This document shows positions 5,422 to 5,844 of a DNA stretch of 5,844 nt, piece after piece. Source of the stretch: Chitinophagaceae bacterium (GTDB lineage: Bacteria; Bacteroidota; Bacteroidia; Chitinophagales; Chitinophagaceae); contig CANIMM010000202.1 of NCBI GenBank assembly GCA_947468255.1, positions 1-5,844 on the forward strand, given 5' to 3'. Within the stretch, counting starts at the first letter, position 1, and each line of letters starts with the position of its first letter. A program made the translations under genes and the position numbers. The notes under the pieces were generated by a model. The model saw only the letters and a program-made list of their open reading frames with translations. It ran no database searches and had not been told where the DNA came from.

Positions 5422-5844
5422 TCATTTGATGGTTCGAGTAATTTGTTGCTCCAATATCATCAAGTCTGCTAGCACAAATGCAGTAACTGCCTCCAAAACA
5501 ACGGGAACCCGCAATGCAATGCATAAATCGTGCCGTCCCTTAACAGAAAAATCTTCAACCATCCCTGTTTCAACATTAATAGTTTGCTGCACTTTGGGAG
5601 TCGAAGAAGTGGGCTTGATGGCAATTCTGAACACTAGTTCATTACTGTTGGTGATGCCCCCCACTATGCCTCCTGCATGGTTGGTAGTGGTTTTGCCATC
5701 CATTCGCTCAATAGAATCATTGTGGTCGCTACCAAACATCTTGGCCGCAGAAAACCCTGTTCCAAATTCTATACCCCGCACAGCAGGAATTGAAAATACG
5801 GCATGACTGATCAAAGATTCAGCAGAATCAAAAAATGGCTCTCC
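5422..5844 (-). CDS. aroC: Chorismate synthase, C-terminal part (5' end beyond the window)
   Basis: Chorismate synthase converts 5-enolpyruvylshikimate-3-phosphate to chorismate, the last shared step toward aromatic amino acids and folate, using reduced FMN. The frame is open through the right edge and reads 140 residues, beginning GEPFFDSAESLISHA. A full protein is about 350-380 residues, so roughly the last 40 percent is present. Visible family motifs (numbered from the edge) are FSIPAVRGIEFGTGF (17-31), the flavin/substrate region TTTNHAGGIVGG (52-63) and GRHDLCIALR (103-112), followed by the EAVTAFVLAD helix (118-127). A TTG at 5814-5812 is internal, not a start, because conserved residues precede it. 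The family usually has Pro after RHD; here it is Leu. It is the first of three same-strand genes, 133 nt before the secreted RlpA-like gene. Confidence 0.95.
   Translation of the reverse strand, partial: GEPFFDSAESLISHAVFSIPAVRGIEFGTGFSAAKMFGSDHNDSIERMDGKTTTNHAGGIVGGITNSNELVFRIAIKPTSSTPKVQQTINVETGMVEDFSVKGRHDLCIALRVPVVLEAVTAFVLADLMILEQQITRTIK

Noticed and set aside
5426..5806. Plus-strand ORF of 126 codons opposite aroC
   Set aside because: It lies entirely antisense to a clear aroC frame, has a low-complexity Ser/Thr/Val-rich translation and no recognisable family.
5422..5814. A complete 130-residue ORF starting at TTG 5814
   Set aside because: The frame is open to 5844, and the ten residues before the TTG (GEPFFDSAES) match the chorismate synthase family. 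The gene is therefore truncated by the window edge and the TTG is an internal Leu codon.

Overview
This window looks like ordinary, low-GC chromosomal core sequence from a member of the Bacteroidota. A Chitinophagaceae-like lineage is my best guess, but that is inference from protein flavour only. The phylum call rests on three things. There are several promoter boxes of the Bacteroidota type TAnnTTTG. Most genes lack a Shine-Dalgarno sequence, while rpsU has a very strong one. The gene order rpsU - xerC - hpf - tRNA genes is, from memory, typical of the phylum.

Left part (1-2048, all on the minus strand, so transcription runs right to left): rpsU (ribosomal protein bS21), a hairpin terminator that abuts the next start codon, xerC/xerD-type tyrosine recombinase, hpf/raiA (ribosome hibernation factor) with a textbook intrinsic terminator, then a separately promoted tRNA pair, tRNA-Thr(UGU) and tRNA-Tyr(GUA). 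The left edge probably cuts a longer tRNA/translation-gene cluster.

Middle (2049-2145) is a compact divergent promoter region. Leftward it drives rpsU, which has a 9-base anti-SD match. Rightward it drives ribE (riboflavin synthase alpha subunit, 2146-2733), whose perfect -7 box lies only four bases before the ATG and therefore predicts a leaderless or nearly leaderless mRNA.

Right part (2796-5844, all minus strand): an HscA-type Hsp70 chaperone, a short secreted RlpA-like double-psi beta-barrel protein, and the 3' part of aroC (chorismate synthase), which runs off the right edge. The gaps between these three genes (192 and 133 nt) do not show strong terminators, so partial co-transcription aroC-rlpA-hscA is possible but unproven.

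I see no mobile element, CRISPR array, phage gene, toxin-antitoxin pair or uncharacterised multi-gene system. The points most worth a second look are regulatory: a -7 promoter box for xerC embedded in the rpsU terminator hairpin, the strong SD on rpsU in an SD-poor lineage, and the predicted leaderless ribE mRNA. At the protein level, the RlpA-like protein has Cys where the family's catalytic His is expected.
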